A DNA stretch of 38,431 nt from Verrucomicrobiota bacterium (GCA_026397715.1 JAPLUN010000246.1:1-38431); one strand, 5' to 3'; positions 7,398 through 17,265 are shown, numbered from the stretch's first letter. Notes: a model not told the origin generated them from the sequence alone. Numbers and translations: made by a program.

Positions 7398-8828
7398 ATG
7401 AAAGCCCCGTTCCTAGCCCTGCTTGCGTTCACCTTCGCCTCTTCCCTGTTCGCGGAGACAAAACCGAACATTGTTTTCATCCTTGCCGACGACCTTGGCC
7501 AGATGGACATCGGTGCGTTCAACCCAAAGACGTTTTATGAAACGCCGAACATCGACGGGCTGGCGAAGCGCGGGATGAAGTTCACGCAGGGTTATGCAGC
7601 CTGCTGTGTGTGCTCGCCCACGCGAGGCAGTCTCATGACCGGGAAATATCCGCCGCGCTTTGGCATCACCAATTTCATTCCCGGCGGCCGATCGGGCAAA
7701 CTGCTGCCTGCGCCGAATGCAGGTCAGCTGCCGTTGGCGGAGGTCACCATCGCAGAATCCCTGCGCGACGCGGGATATGAGACATTCTTTGCCGGCAAAT
7801 GGCATCTGGGCGGAGCGGGCTTCATGCCACGAGATCAAGGCTTCACTCACGACGAAAGCGAAGGCACCGGACCGAAGGGCGGCAAGGGCAAAAAGCAGGA
7901 TGATCCGAAGAACACCGACAGCATCACCGACGCAGCGGTGAAGTTCATCGAGGCGAACAAAGACAAGCCTTTCTATGCCTACCTGCCCTACAACGCACCG
8001 CATGTGCCCATCGGCGCGCGTGCCGATCTCGTGGCGAAGTGGCAGGAAAAAGCGAAGCAGGCACCCGCCGATGTCTGGGGCCAAGAGCGGGCGAACCAGG
8101 TGCGTCTCGTACAAAACAATCCGGTCTATGCCGCGATGCTGGAGCAGTTTGACACCGCCATTGGTCGCGTGCTCTCCACTTTGGAAAAGAACGGGCTCAC
8201 GGAGAAAACGATCATCGTCTTCATGTCTGACAACGGCGGCCTCGCCACTGCGGAAGGACATCCCACCTCCAATCTCCCGCTGCGTGCCGGCAAAGGCTGG
8301 CCCTATGAAGGCGGCGTGCGCGAGCCGATGATCGTCGTGGCACCCGGCGTGACCAAGCCGGACACGACCTGCGACTCGCCCGTCATCAGCACCGATTTTT
8401 ATCCCACCCTGCTGCAACTCGTAGGCCAGCCGTTGAAACCCGAGCAACATCTCGATGGCGTGAGCTTCCTGCCCTTGCTGAAAGGTGAGTCCGCAACTCG
8501 CGGCAAGCCGCTCTTCTGGCACTACCCACATTATGCCAATCAAGGCGGCCCACCATGCACCACCATCCGCGATGGCGACTGGAAGCTCATCGAGTGGCAT
8601 GAGGACGGCGCGCTGGAGCTTTACAACATCCCGCAGGACATCGGCGAAAAAAACAATCTGGCCTCTGCACAGCCTGACAAGGTGAAGGAGCTGCATGCGA
8701 AGCTCATCGCCTGGCGCAAGGAAGTCGGCGCACTGATGCCAGCGCCCAATCCGAACTTTGATCCAAACGCGAAGCAGGAGGCCGTCGCCCCGAAGAAGGC
8801 CAAGAAGAAAAAGCAGGCGGCACCCTGA
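7398..8828 (+). CDS. Secreted type I sulfatase 3
   Basis: This arylsulfatase A-like enzyme has 476 residues. Its signal peptide ends around AETKPN at residue 20, and ILADDLGQMDIG is the metal-binding strand. The CSPTR active-site motif is at 72-76, preceded by two further Cys residues (C69, C70). GKWHLG, FMSDNGG and RAGKGWPYEGGVREP complete the site. A Lys/Gly-rich insert (GPKGGKGKKQDDPKN) near residue 160 and a basic tail (APKKAKKKKQAAP) stand out. In this subfamily a short stretch after the core (HYPHYANQGGPPCTTIRDGDWK) usually contributes to substrate choice. It is transcribed with sulfatase 2 and followed after 46 bp by sulfatase 4, which has its own promoter-like module. Confidence 0.95.
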   Translation: MKAPFLALLAFTFASSLFAETKPNIVFILADDLGQMDIGAFNPKTFYETPNIDGLAKRGMKFTQGYAACCVCSPTRGSLMTGKYPPRFGITNFIPGGRSGKLLPAPNAGQLPLAEVTIAESLRDAGYETFFAGKWHLGGAGFMPRDQGFTHDESEGTGPKGGKGKKQDDPKNTDSITDAAVKFIEANKDKPFYAYLPYNAPHVPIGARADLVAKWQEKAKQAPADVWGQERANQVRLVQNNPVYAAMLEQFDTAIGRVLSTLEKNGLTEKTIIVFMSDNGGLATAEGHPTSNLPLRAGKGWPYEGGVREPMIVVAPGVTKPDTTCDSPVISTDFYPTLLQLVGQPLKPEQHLDGVSFLPLLKGESATRGKPLFWHYPHYANQGGPPCTTIRDGDWKLIEWHEDGALELYNIPQDIGEKNNLASAQPDKVKELHAKLIAWRKEVGALMPAPNPNFDPNAKQEAVAPKKAKKKKQAAP

Positions 8829-8834
8829 CGCGCA

Positions 8835-8868
8835 TTTGCTGAGATGTCGCCTCAATATCTTTCGTTAC
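8835..8868 (+). promoter_or_regulatory. Promoter-like module of sulfatase 4 (copy b)
   Basis: TTTGCTGAGATGT, 14 bases, then TCGTTAC, filling the gap between sulfatases 3 and 4 and ending 6 bp before the ATG at 8875. Transcripts starting here would be nearly leaderless. It is one of three close copies of the module in this window. Confidence 0.6.
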
Positions 8869-8874
8869 CGGCTC

Positions 8875-10269
8875 ATGTCCAACCAGACCCTGACATTGAT
8901 CGCTGCGGCTCTCCTGAGCCTGCCGCTTTTTGCCGCGCCGCCAAACATCGTCGTCTTCATCTCGGACGATCACAGCATGCTGGACTCCGAGCCCTACGGG
9001 TCCACGGACATCCGCACGCCGCACATGGCCAAACTCGCGTCGGATGGCATGAAGTTCACCCATGCCTTCATCGCCTCCCCGGCCTGCGGCCCGAGCCGCA
9101 CCACGCTCTGCACCGGCCTGTGGCCAGCGCGCAATGGCGCGGAGCCGAATCACAAAGCGAAGAATCCCGATGTGCGCTCACTGCCGCCCGTGCTTCACGC
9201 GCTGGGCTATGAGGTGGCGGCCTTTGGCAAGGTGGCCCATGGAAACTACGGCAAGGATCACGGCTTCGATGTTCTGGGCGGCCAGCAGCAGGGCGAAATT
9301 GACACCGTCGAAGTGGGACAATTCCTCGCCAACCGAGATGCATCGAAACCGCTCTGCCTGTTCTTCGGCACGCATCATCCGCATGTGCCCTGGGGTGAAA
9401 AGGCAGGCTATGATGCTGCAGCCATCAAGCTGCCGCCCACGCATGTGGATACGCCGGCCACCAGAGAACAACGCGCCCGCTACTGCTCGGACATCACGCG
9501 TTCAGACACCTTGCTCGGTGAACTGCGGGCACTGGCCAAGGACAAGGTGCCGGGAGACACGCTCTTCATCTACACCGCCGACCACGGCGCGCAGTGGCCC
9601 TTCGCCAAATGGAACCTTTACGATGCCGGCATCCGCATCCCCTTCATCGCCGCATGGCCCGGCCATTTGCAGCCCGCCTCGACCAGTGACGCCATGATTT
9701 GCTGGCCCGACTTGCTGCCCACCTTCATCGACCTCGGCGGCGGCATGGTGCCGGAGGGCATCGATGGCAAGTCCTTCGCCAATGTCCTGCGTGGCACATC
9801 CACCACACATCGAGAAAAAATCTTCACCACGCACAGCGGCGATGGCGACTTCAATGTCTATCCCATCCGCAGCGTCCGCACTCGTGACTGGAAATACATC
9901 CGCAACCTGCATCCCGAGTTTCAACACCACACGCACATCTCACGCTCAAGCAACGTGACCAGCGGCTTCAACTACTGGCAGAGCTGGCTCACTGCGGCTG
10001 AATCCAGCCCTCCGGCAGCAGCCACCCTGAAACGTTACTCTGTGCGTCCGGCGGAGGAGCTTTACGATCTGAAGAACGATCCTCTCGAACTGCACAACCT
10101 CGCCGATGATCCCTCACAAACACAGCGCCTGCGTGAAATGCGCACCGACGTGGACACCTGGATGCAGCAGCAGGGCGACAAGCAGACCGTCTTCGGCAAG
10201 CCGCTGCTGATCGGCGAGCCCGTCACCATGGTCGATCCCGGCGCTGGCAAAAAGAAGAAGGCCAAATGA
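8875..10269 (+). CDS. Secreted type I sulfatase 4, sulfamidase-like
   Basis: The protein has 464 residues. The start at 8875 (MSNQTLTLIAAALLSLPLFA) gives a clean signal peptide; an in-frame ATG at 8758 lies inside sulfatase 3. NIVVFISDDHSMLDSEPYG is the metal strand, CGPSR (71-75) the formylglycine motif, and GKVAHGNYGKDHGFDV replaces the common GKWHLG. YTADHGAQWPFAKWNLYDAG and IRIPFIAAWPG are typical of the heparan N-sulfatase-like branch. A central pair of His-rich motifs (FFGTHHPHVPW) probably lies by the active site. It ends in a Lys-rich tail (GAGKKKKAK). Module b directly upstream suggests that it can be transcribed independently of sulfatases 2 and 3. Confidence 0.95.
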   Translation: MSNQTLTLIAAALLSLPLFAAPPNIVVFISDDHSMLDSEPYGSTDIRTPHMAKLASDGMKFTHAFIASPACGPSRTTLCTGLWPARNGAEPNHKAKNPDVRSLPPVLHALGYEVAAFGKVAHGNYGKDHGFDVLGGQQQGEIDTVEVGQFLANRDASKPLCLFFGTHHPHVPWGEKAGYDAAAIKLPPTHVDTPATREQRARYCSDITRSDTLLGELRALAKDKVPGDTLFIYTADHGAQWPFAKWNLYDAGIRIPFIAAWPGHLQPASTSDAMICWPDLLPTFIDLGGGMVPEGIDGKSFANVLRGTSTTHREKIFTTHSGDGDFNVYPIRSVRTRDWKYIRNLHPEFQHHTHISRSSNVTSGFNYWQSWLTAAESSPPAAATLKRYSVRPAEELYDLKNDPLELHNLADDPSQTQRLREMRTDVDTWMQQQGDKQTVFGKPLLIGEPVTMVDPGAGKKKKAK

Positions 10270-10292
10270 CGGCTCATCTTTGTTCACTTCCC

Positions 10293-11705
10293 ATGAAAAT
10301 CATCACCCTCCTCCTTTCGTCGTTCCTCCTTTTGGCATCCTCCTTCGCTGCCGAAAAACAGCCCAACATCGTCTTCCTGCTCATCGACGATCTCGGCTAC
10401 GCCGACTGCGGCTTCAATGGCGGCAAAGACATCCACACGCCGAACGTCGACAAACTGGCCGCTGCGGGCACGGTGCTGGAATCTCTCTACGTTCAGCCCG
10501 TCTGCTCGCCCACGCGCTCCGCGCTGATAACCGGCCGTTACGCCACGAACACGGGCGTTTACACCATCGTGCGTCCGCATGCCACCTGGGGCCTGCCGCT
10601 CACCGAGCGCACTTTGGCCAATGCGCTCCACGATGTCGGCTACGCCACCGCCATCACAGGCAAATGGCACCTCGGCGAATTCGAGCCCGCGTACCTGCCC
10701 ACCGCACGCGGCTTTGATCATCATTACGGCCACTACTTTGGCATGCTCGACTACTTCACCCACATGCGCGGCCAGGATCTCGACTGGTATCGCGACGGCC
10801 AGCAGATCAAAGAAGAAGGCTACACCACTCATCTTCTCTCTCGCGAAGCCTGCCGCATCATCACCGAGAAGGATAAAACCAAGCCCCTCTTTCTCTACGT
10901 ACCGTTCAACGGCGTGCACTCACCGCTCGAGGTGCCGGATGAATACCTCAAGCCCTATGGCGAGCTGAAAGGTGCCCGGCAAAAACTCGCCGGCATACTC
11001 TCCGCTGTGGACGAAGCCATCGGCCAGATCGTCGCCGCTTTGGAAAGCACCGGCCAGCGTGAAAACACGCTCATCATTTTCTCCACCGACAACGGCGGCC
11101 CGCCTCCTGGCAGCAACACCCCTCTGCGCGCCTTCAAAGGCAGCATCTATGAAGGAGGCGTGCGCGGCTGCGCCTTTGCCAACTGGCCCGGCCACATTCC
11201 CGCAGGCAAACGCCTCAAGGAACCCATGCATACCGTGGACTGGTACCCCACCCTCGTGAAGCTCGCCGGTGGCACCTTGGAGCAAAAGACTGCACTGGAT
11301 GGCAAGGACGTCTGGCCCATGCTCACCCAAGGCGCACCGTCCCCGCATGACGCCATCCTCTGCGTGCAGTCCCCCACCGTGGCTGCATTGCGCATGGGCG
11401 ACTGGAAGCTCGTCATGAACGGCAGCGATGCCGACAGCGAAGAAGCCCCCGCAGGTGCTGCCAAAGGAAAAGGCAAAGGTAAGAAGGGCAAGCCCAAAGC
11501 TGCTGAGTCCGGTGAAACGCTTGCGCTCTACAACCTCGCAGCAGATATCGGCGAAAAGGAAAACCTTGCAGCCAAAGAGCCTGAACGCACCGCCACCATG
11601 CGTGCGCGACTGGCCGAGTTTCTCAAAGACGCCGTGATCCCCGGCCAGGTGGGCCACGAGGCCACCGCCTTGATTGAACAGCCAAAGAAGAAGGCCAGAA
11701 AATAG
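10293..11705 (+). CDS. Secreted type I sulfatase 5, arylsulfatase B-like
   Basis: The protein has 470 residues, with the start at 10293 (MKIITLLLSSFLLLASSFAA) chosen for the signal peptide. LLIDDLGYADCGFNG is the metal strand and CSPTR (71-75) the formylglycine motif. GKWHLGEFEPAYLPTARGFD, FSTDNGGPPPG and AFKGSIYEGGVRG follow the arylsulfatase B-type pattern, as in its nearest relative in the window, sulfatase 8. A charged low-complexity insert of Lys, Gly and Glu (about residues 388-409) splits the C-terminal strand between GDWKLVMNG and LALYNLAAD; sulfatase 8 has an unrelated charged insert at the same place. The protein ends EQPKKKARK. It lies 23 bp after sulfatase 4. Confidence 0.95.
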   Translation: MKIITLLLSSFLLLASSFAAEKQPNIVFLLIDDLGYADCGFNGGKDIHTPNVDKLAAAGTVLESLYVQPVCSPTRSALITGRYATNTGVYTIVRPHATWGLPLTERTLANALHDVGYATAITGKWHLGEFEPAYLPTARGFDHHYGHYFGMLDYFTHMRGQDLDWYRDGQQIKEEGYTTHLLSREACRIITEKDKTKPLFLYVPFNGVHSPLEVPDEYLKPYGELKGARQKLAGILSAVDEAIGQIVAALESTGQRENTLIIFSTDNGGPPPGSNTPLRAFKGSIYEGGVRGCAFANWPGHIPAGKRLKEPMHTVDWYPTLVKLAGGTLEQKTALDGKDVWPMLTQGAPSPHDAILCVQSPTVAALRMGDWKLVMNGSDADSEEAPAGAAKGKGKGKKGKPKAAESGETLALYNLAADIGEKENLAAKEPERTATMRARLAEFLKDAVIPGQVGHEATALIEQPKKKARK

Positions 11706-11726
11706 AACTTCATCTGCCGTTTTGCC

Positions 11727-11774
11727 GAATCCGACACATCCTTTGCCGGTATTTCCTTGCTGGCACTTCGTTTA
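11727..11774 (+). promoter_or_regulatory. Divergent promoter-like module before the DUF1080 gene (copy d)
   Basis: GAATCCGACACA (11727-11738) is identical to 5871-5882 near copy a. It is followed at the same distance by TTTGC (11742-11746) and, about 21 bases later, by TCGTTTA (11768-11774) in place of TCGTTAC. The GAGATGT box is not conserved. The element ends 15 bp before the ATG at 11790. Confidence 0.4.
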
Positions 11775-11789
11775 ACCACGCTCGCCACC

Positions 11790-14700
11790 ATGACCCGTCT
11801 CCTTCTTCTCTCCTTCTTGTTTACCTCTCTAGCTTTGGCTCAGGAGGGCTTCAAACCGCTCTTCAACGGCAAGGACCTCACCGCCTGGGATGGCAATCCC
11901 GAGCTGTGGTCTGTGGAAGATGGCTGCATCACAGGAAAAACAACCGGGCCGGAGCAGCTCAAGTACAATCAGTTTCTCATCTGGCGCGGCGGAGTCCTGA
12001 AGAACTTTGAGCTTCGGGTGAAGGTGAAGCAAGCGGGCAATAACACGGGCATCCAGTACCGCAGCCGCGAGTTCCCTGAGACCGGCAAGTGGTCGGTGGG
12101 CGGGTATCAGTGCGACATTCATCCTGCAGCTCCGAACAACGCGATGGTCTATGGCGAGAAGTGGGGCGGCATCCTCGCGCAAAACGGGCAGAGTGTGGTG
12201 ATCGACCCTGAGGGTGCAAAGTGGCTGGTCAGCGAACACGAGCCGGTGAAGGTGGACATCGCCGAGTGGCATGAATACACGGTCATCGCGCAGGGGAACC
12301 ACTTGGTGCACAAGATCGACGGCCAGGAGACCATCGATCTGCGCGACTTTGGTGCGAAGACGCAGCTGCTCGAAGGCATCCTCGCCTTTCAGATTCATCG
12401 CGGTCCGGCGATGAAGGTGCAGATCAAGGATGTGATGCTCAAGGAATTGCCGGATGTCGGAGTGGCGTCTTTTGACAAGAGCCTGGTTGCCAACGCGAAG
12501 CCGGTGGGCGTGAAGGACAAAGGCAAGGCGCAACCCAAAGCGAAAGCGGTGACGCCTGCCGTCAAAGAAGATGCAGGCACAACCGCAGAGTGGAAGTGGC
12601 TGTGGAGCGATGCGCCCACGGCCAAAGACGCGGCGAGATTGAAGAAGGAGTTTAGTTTCGGGGATGTGACGGTCAAAAGGGCTACTTTGCGTGTGAGCTG
12701 TGACAACGGCGCGCAGGTCTTCCTCAATGGCGAACTCGTGCTGACGAATCCCGACTGGCAGCGACCCACGCAGGCGGATGTGACGAAGGCGCTCAAGCGC
12801 GGGATGAATGAACTGCGCGCAGAAGCCACGAACAAAGGCAGTGCGGCGGGTTTTCTCGCCGTGCTCACTGTGACGCTCAGCGATGGCACGGAGCGCAGCA
12901 TCTTTACGGATGCTTCGTGGTTGGCGGCAGCTCCGAAGACTGAAGAGTGGAAGCCTGCGAAGGTGGTGAACACGTATGGCAAGAAGCCGTATGGTGAGAT
13001 CTTCAGCAAAGACCGCACGAAGAATCCGGCCGCGACCTCAGACGAAGTGATCGCGCCTGCGGACATCAAGGCGCTGCCGGGGTTCAAGGTGGAGCTAATT
13101 CACAAGGTCTCGAAGGCCAATGAAGGCTCCTGGGTCGGTCTCACGGCCGATGACAAGGGCCGCCTGCTGGCGACGGATCAATACGGTGGGCTCTTTCGCA
13201 TCACACCTCCGCCGGTGGGCAGCGGTGACAAGGCACAGGTGGAGAAGCTCACGGCGGAGATCAATGGCGCGCACGGTTTGCTGTATGCCTTCGACAGCTT
13301 GTATGCTCTCGTGAATGAGAAGCCAAATGTCGCGGGCCTGTACCGGCTGCGTGACACGAAAGGCACGGGGCAGTTTGATGAAAAGACACTCCTGCGCGAG
13401 ATCAAAGGCCAGGGCGAGCATGGCAACCACAGCATCACGCTTTCCCCCGATGGGAAGAGTCTGTATCTGGCCTGCGGCAACGGCACCGCGCAGCCGCAGA
13501 TCGAGCACACGCGTGGTTCACGGCCCTTTGCCGATGATCAAATCGTACCTCGCACAAGCAAGGGGGCGGAGTTCTCCGACACGGAGCCGCAGGCCTTTAC
13601 TCTCAAGGTCTCGCCGGATGGCAAACGCTTCGAGATGATCGCCGACGGCATGCGCAATCACTTCGACACCGCGTTCAATGCGCTTGGCGATCTCTTCACC
13701 TATGACAGCGACATGGAGTGGGACGCGGGCACGCCGTGGTACCGGCCCACGCGCATTTACCATGTCGTCAGCGGCGGCGACTACGGGTTTCGCGAATCTT
13801 CGGGCAAGCTGATGGGCTACTGCCCGGACATTGTGCCCCCACTTGTGGATGTGGGGCCGGGTTGTCCGACGGGTGTCGTCTCCGGTCTCGGGGCGGCGTT
13901 TCCGGCGAAGTACCAGTACGCTATTTATGCGTGCGACTGGACCTACGGCACGCTCTACGCCGTGCACCTCACACCCAAGGGTGCGGGCTACGAGGCGAAG
14001 CTGGAGGAGTTCATCTATGGCAAGCCATTGCCGCTCACGGATGCCGTCATCGGCAAGGATTGCGCGATGTATTTCGCCATCGGCGGACGGCGCACGCAGT
14101 CGGCCATGTATCGCGTGACTTATGAGGGCAAGGAAAGCACCGCGCCTGCTGCCGCGCCCGGCGAGACGCCCGAGCACAAGCTGCGCGTGGAACTCGAACG
14201 ACTGCACGAAGAAGGCACCGGCCCCGAGGCCATCGACAAGGCATGGCCCTACCTCGGACATTCGGACCGTCTGGTGCGCTACGCCGCGCGGGTGGCCATC
14301 GAGCGCCAGCCTGCGAAGCTGTGGGCTGTTCGTGCGCTGAAACAAACTGAACCGTGGGCGGTGATCGAGAGCGGTCTCGCGCTCGCGCGTTTTGGTGGGA
14401 AGGAAAATCAGGCCGCGTTGCTCACGCTGCTCAATGCACTTGATTTTGCCAAGCTCGACGCCGCCCAACAGCTCGCGCTGGTGCGTGTGTATCAGGTCGT
14501 CGTTTCACGCAATGGGCTGCCAGAGGGTGACGCACTCGCGCAAACCATCGCACGGCTCGATGCGGTGTTTCCTGCCAAGACGAATGATTTGAATCGTGAG
14601 CTGTCACGCACGCTGGCGGCGCTGGGTTCCTCCGAAGTTGTGGCGAAGACGATCACGCTCATGCGCTCGGCGAAGGATGATCCCGTCTCATGGCTTTCCG

Positions 14701-15533
14701 TGGAGCGCATGGCGCGCAATGACCGCTACGGCCCCAACTTCCTGCGCAGTGGCGAGGCGCGGCCAAACCAACAGCAGATCGCCTATGCATATGGTCTGCG
14801 CTTTGCCAAAGTAGGATGGACGCCCGAGCTGCGCCGCGAATTCTTCACTTGGTTTGCCAGCACCGGGCCGTGGCTGGGTGGCAATCAGTTCCGTGGTTTC
14901 ATCGATACCATCCGAACCGATGCGCTGGCCTCCGTGCCGGATGTGAGCGAGCGCACGAAACTCGCAATCCTCGCCACACCGAAAATTCAGAATGCTGCAC
15001 CCGCCGTGATTCATCCACCAAAGGGCCCCGGGAAGAACTACAGCATCGATGAAGTCGTCACCTTCGCGAAGAACCTGCAGCGTGGGCGTAATTTCGAGCG
15101 CGGTCATGAGCTCTTCATCGCCGCTGCTTGTCAGGCTTGTCATCGTCTCGGTGCTGAAGGCGGAGGCGTGGGCCCGGATCTCACTGGTGCGGGAAATCGC
15201 TACACGCTGCGCGATCTGATCGAGAACATTGTTGATCCCAGCAAGGTCGTCTCTGACCAGTATGAGAGCAGCATCATCGCGCTGAAGAACGGTGGCACTG
15301 TTGTGGGCCGCATCACGGGAGAAGAAGGAGGCATCCTGCAAGTGGCCACCAATCCTGCTGCTCCCGGCCAGATTACCGAAGTGCGCAACACGGACGTGCA
15401 GAGCCGTAAAGTCTCGCCCGTTTCTCTCATGCCTCCGGGCCTGATCAACAGCATGAACCCGGACGAAGTGGCCGACCTCATTGCCTACATCCTGTCCGGT
15501 GGAGACAAGCGGAACAAAATGTTCAAGAAGTGA
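11790..15533 (+). CDS. Multidomain DUF1080 / dehydrogenase-like propeller / HEAT-like / cytochrome c protein
   Basis: This exported protein of 1247 residues has a signal peptide (1-18) and several domains in a row. Residues ~20-220 are DUF1080 (3-keto-disaccharide hydrolase-like; FKPLFNGKDLTAWDG, SREFPETGKWSVGGYQ). Residues ~264-386 are a sugar-binding-like beta-sandwich (NGAQVFLNGELVL). Residues ~425-775 are the 'membrane-bound dehydrogenase' propeller (ALPGFKVELIHKV, GQGEHGNHSITLSPDGKSLY). Residues ~790-1060 are helical HEAT-like repeats. Residues ~1090-1247 are the heme domain with C1114-QA-C1117-H1118, homologous to the gene at 1-459. The start at 11790 opens the signal peptide. It may oxidise or hydrolyse 3-keto sugars in the envelope; this is inferred from the domains. 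It is followed 37 bp later by the GH39-like gene. Confidence 0.93.
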   Translation: MTRLLLLSFLFTSLALAQEGFKPLFNGKDLTAWDGNPELWSVEDGCITGKTTGPEQLKYNQFLIWRGGVLKNFELRVKVKQAGNNTGIQYRSREFPETGKWSVGGYQCDIHPAAPNNAMVYGEKWGGILAQNGQSVVIDPEGAKWLVSEHEPVKVDIAEWHEYTVIAQGNHLVHKIDGQETIDLRDFGAKTQLLEGILAFQIHRGPAMKVQIKDVMLKELPDVGVASFDKSLVANAKPVGVKDKGKAQPKAKAVTPAVKEDAGTTAEWKWLWSDAPTAKDAARLKKEFSFGDVTVKRATLRVSCDNGAQVFLNGELVLTNPDWQRPTQADVTKALKRGMNELRAEATNKGSAAGFLAVLTVTLSDGTERSIFTDASWLAAAPKTEEWKPAKVVNTYGKKPYGEIFSKDRTKNPAATSDEVIAPADIKALPGFKVELIHKVSKANEGSWVGLTADDKGRLLATDQYGGLFRITPPPVGSGDKAQVEKLTAEINGAHGLLYAFDSLYALVNEKPNVAGLYRLRDTKGTGQFDEKTLLREIKGQGEHGNHSITLSPDGKSLYLACGNGTAQPQIEHTRGSRPFADDQIVPRTSKGAEFSDTEPQAFTLKVSPDGKRFEMIADGMRNHFDTAFNALGDLFTYDSDMEWDAGTPWYRPTRIYHVVSGGDYGFRESSGKLMGYCPDIVPPLVDVGPGCPTGVVSGLGAAFPAKYQYAIYACDWTYGTLYAVHLTPKGAGYEAKLEEFIYGKPLPLTDAVIGKDCAMYFAIGGRRTQSAMYRVTYEGKESTAPAAAPGETPEHKLRVELERLHEEGTGPEAIDKAWPYLGHSDRLVRYAARVAIERQPAKLWAVRALKQTEPWAVIESGLALARFGGKENQAALLTLLNALDFAKLDAAQQLALVRVYQVVVSRNGLPEGDALAQTIARLDAVFPAKTNDLNRELSRTLAALGSSEVVAKTITLMRSAKDDPVSWLSVERMARNDRYGPNFLRSGEARPNQQQIAYAYGLRFAKVGWTPELRREFFTWFASTGPWLGGNQFRGFIDTIRTDALASVPDVSERTKLAILATPKIQNAAPAVIHPPKGPGKNYSIDEVVTFAKNLQRGRNFERGHELFIAAACQACHRLGAEGGGVGPDLTGAGNRYTLRDLIENIVDPSKVVSDQYESSIIALKNGGTVVGRITGEEGGILQVATNPAAPGQITEVRNTDVQSRKVSPVSLMPPGLINSMNPDEVADLIAYILSGGDKRNKMFKK

Positions 15534-15570
15534 TAAGAGGATTCCATTCTTACTTCCCCACCCTCATCTC

Positions 15571-17250
15571 ATGCGGACCTCTCTCTTTATTGTTCTTATC
15601 CTGATTGCGAACTTGCGCCTGACGGCAGCGAAGGATGACGCAAGTTCCTCATCTTTTCCTGTCCGCATAAGGATCGATGCAGCAAAGCCTGGCGGGCCGC
15701 TCAAACCCATCTGGCGCTTCTTTGGGGCGGACGAGCCCAACTATGCCTACATGAAGAACGGCAATGAGTTGCTGGGTGAGCTGGGTGCTTTGAAAAAGGA
15801 CGCGGTGTTTTTTCGTACCCACAGTTTGCTTGTGACAGGCAAAGGGGAGCATGGATTGAAGTGGGGATCGACGAATGCCTACACAGAAGATGCCGCAGGG
15901 AATGCGGTCTATGATTGGACCATCGTTGACCTAATATTTGATGCCTATCGCAGCCATGGCCTGCGGCCTTATGTGCAGATTGGCTTCATGCCGCAGGCGC
16001 TTTCGACGAAGCCGGAGCCCTATCGGCATCACTTTCCCGATGCCAAATACGAGGAGTTGTTCGGTGGCTGGGCCTATCCACCGAAGGATTTCTCGAAGTG
16101 GGAGGAGGTTGTGTATCAGTGGGCGAAGCATTGCGCGGCCCGATACGGCGAGCAGGAAGTGCTTCAATGGTACTGGCAGACCTGGAATGAACCCAACATC
16201 GACTACTGGCGCGGCACGCGTGAGGAGTTTTTCAAACTGCATGACTGCGCCATTCATGCGGTGCGCCGCGCCATTCCCGGAGCCAAGGTCGGAGGTCCCG
16301 ATCTCGCCAATGGCAAGGGTGGGGATTTCCTGGAGGCCTTCCTCAATCACTGCCTGAAGGGCTCCAATCACGCCACTGGTGGGAAAGGCACACCGCTGGA
16401 TTTCATTTCCTTCCACGCCAAGGGCAAGCCATCACAGGTCGATGGCCATGTGCGCATGGGCATCTCCAATCAACTTGGCGAAATCAACGATGCCTTTGGC
16501 GTGATAGCCCGGCATCCTGAGCTCAGGAACACGCCCATAGTCATCGGCGAGTCTGATCCTGAAGGCTGCGCTGCATGCAAGGGGGCGGATCGCGCCTATC
16601 GTAATGGCACCATGTATTCGAGCTACACCGCCGCGATTTTCCCGCGCAAGCTCGATCTCGCTGAGAAACATGGCGTCAACCTCGAAGGGGCGCTTACCTG
16701 GTCTTTTGAATTTGAAGGACAACCCTATTTCGCCGGCTTTCGATCGCTGGCCACGAACGGCATCGACAAACCAGTGCTCAACGTCTTCCGCATGTTCTCC
16801 CGCATGGATGGCCGCAGGCTGCATGTGGAAAGCGACGGCGCAACTCCGCTCAACGAACTCATGACAATGGGTGTTCGCGGCAAACCGGATGTCTCCGCCC
16901 TGGCAGCAAGCCGTGATAAACGCATCACCATCCTCGCCTGGCATTATCACGACGACGACATTCGCGGATCTGCCGCCGCAGTCACGCTCAATCTCGCAGG
17001 CACACCGGCAGGTAATCCCAAGCTTACCCGGACGCTCATTGATGATGGGCACTCCAATTCCTTCATTGCATGGCAGGCCCTGGGTTCTCCACAATCACCG
17101 ACGGCAGAGCAAATCCGCCTGCTTGAAGATGCCAGCCGCCTGGAGACGGCCAGAGATAAAACGGAAATCAAATCCGCGGACGGCCAGTGTGACATCACTT
17201 TCAACCTCGCCCGCCAGGGCGTCACTCTGCTTGAACTTGAGTGGCCTTGA
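15571..17250 (+). CDS. Secreted GH39-like glycoside hydrolase
   Basis: The protein has 559 residues with a signal peptide (MRTSLFIVLILIANLRLTAA). The fold is a TIM-barrel hydrolase of the GH39 beta-xylosidase/iduronidase type. WRFFGADEPNY and FFRTHSLL are early barrel strands, WNEPN carries the likely acid/base Glu207, and IVIGESDPEG carries the likely nucleophile Glu327. GFMPQALS and FISFHAKGK fit other active-site loops. The C-terminal ~100 residues look like the beta-sandwich that often closes this family. GH39 members act on xylosides or uronides, and iduronidases work alongside iduronate sulfatases on glycosaminoglycans, which fits the sulfatases on both sides. Substrate unproven. The start at 15571 was chosen for the signal peptide. 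Confidence 0.9.
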   Translation: MRTSLFIVLILIANLRLTAAKDDASSSSFPVRIRIDAAKPGGPLKPIWRFFGADEPNYAYMKNGNELLGELGALKKDAVFFRTHSLLVTGKGEHGLKWGSTNAYTEDAAGNAVYDWTIVDLIFDAYRSHGLRPYVQIGFMPQALSTKPEPYRHHFPDAKYEELFGGWAYPPKDFSKWEEVVYQWAKHCAARYGEQEVLQWYWQTWNEPNIDYWRGTREEFFKLHDCAIHAVRRAIPGAKVGGPDLANGKGGDFLEAFLNHCLKGSNHATGGKGTPLDFISFHAKGKPSQVDGHVRMGISNQLGEINDAFGVIARHPELRNTPIVIGESDPEGCAACKGADRAYRNGTMYSSYTAAIFPRKLDLAEKHGVNLEGALTWSFEFEGQPYFAGFRSLATNGIDKPVLNVFRMFSRMDGRRLHVESDGATPLNELMTMGVRGKPDVSALAASRDKRITILAWHYHDDDIRGSAAAVTLNLAGTPAGNPKLTRTLIDDGHSNSFIAWQALGSPQSPTAEQIRLLEDASRLETARDKTEIKSADGQCDITFNLARQGVTLLELEWP

Positions 17251-17265
17251 TCTTTGCCCACAGCC

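Noticed and set aside
7413..8855. 480-residue open frame on the minus strand
   Set aside because: It mirrors sulfatase 3, whose motifs are complete. Long antisense frames are common in high-GC DNA. It has no recognisable motif.
13518..14468. 316-residue open frame on the minus strand
   Set aside because: It lies wholly inside the propeller region of the 1247-residue protein and has no domain signature.
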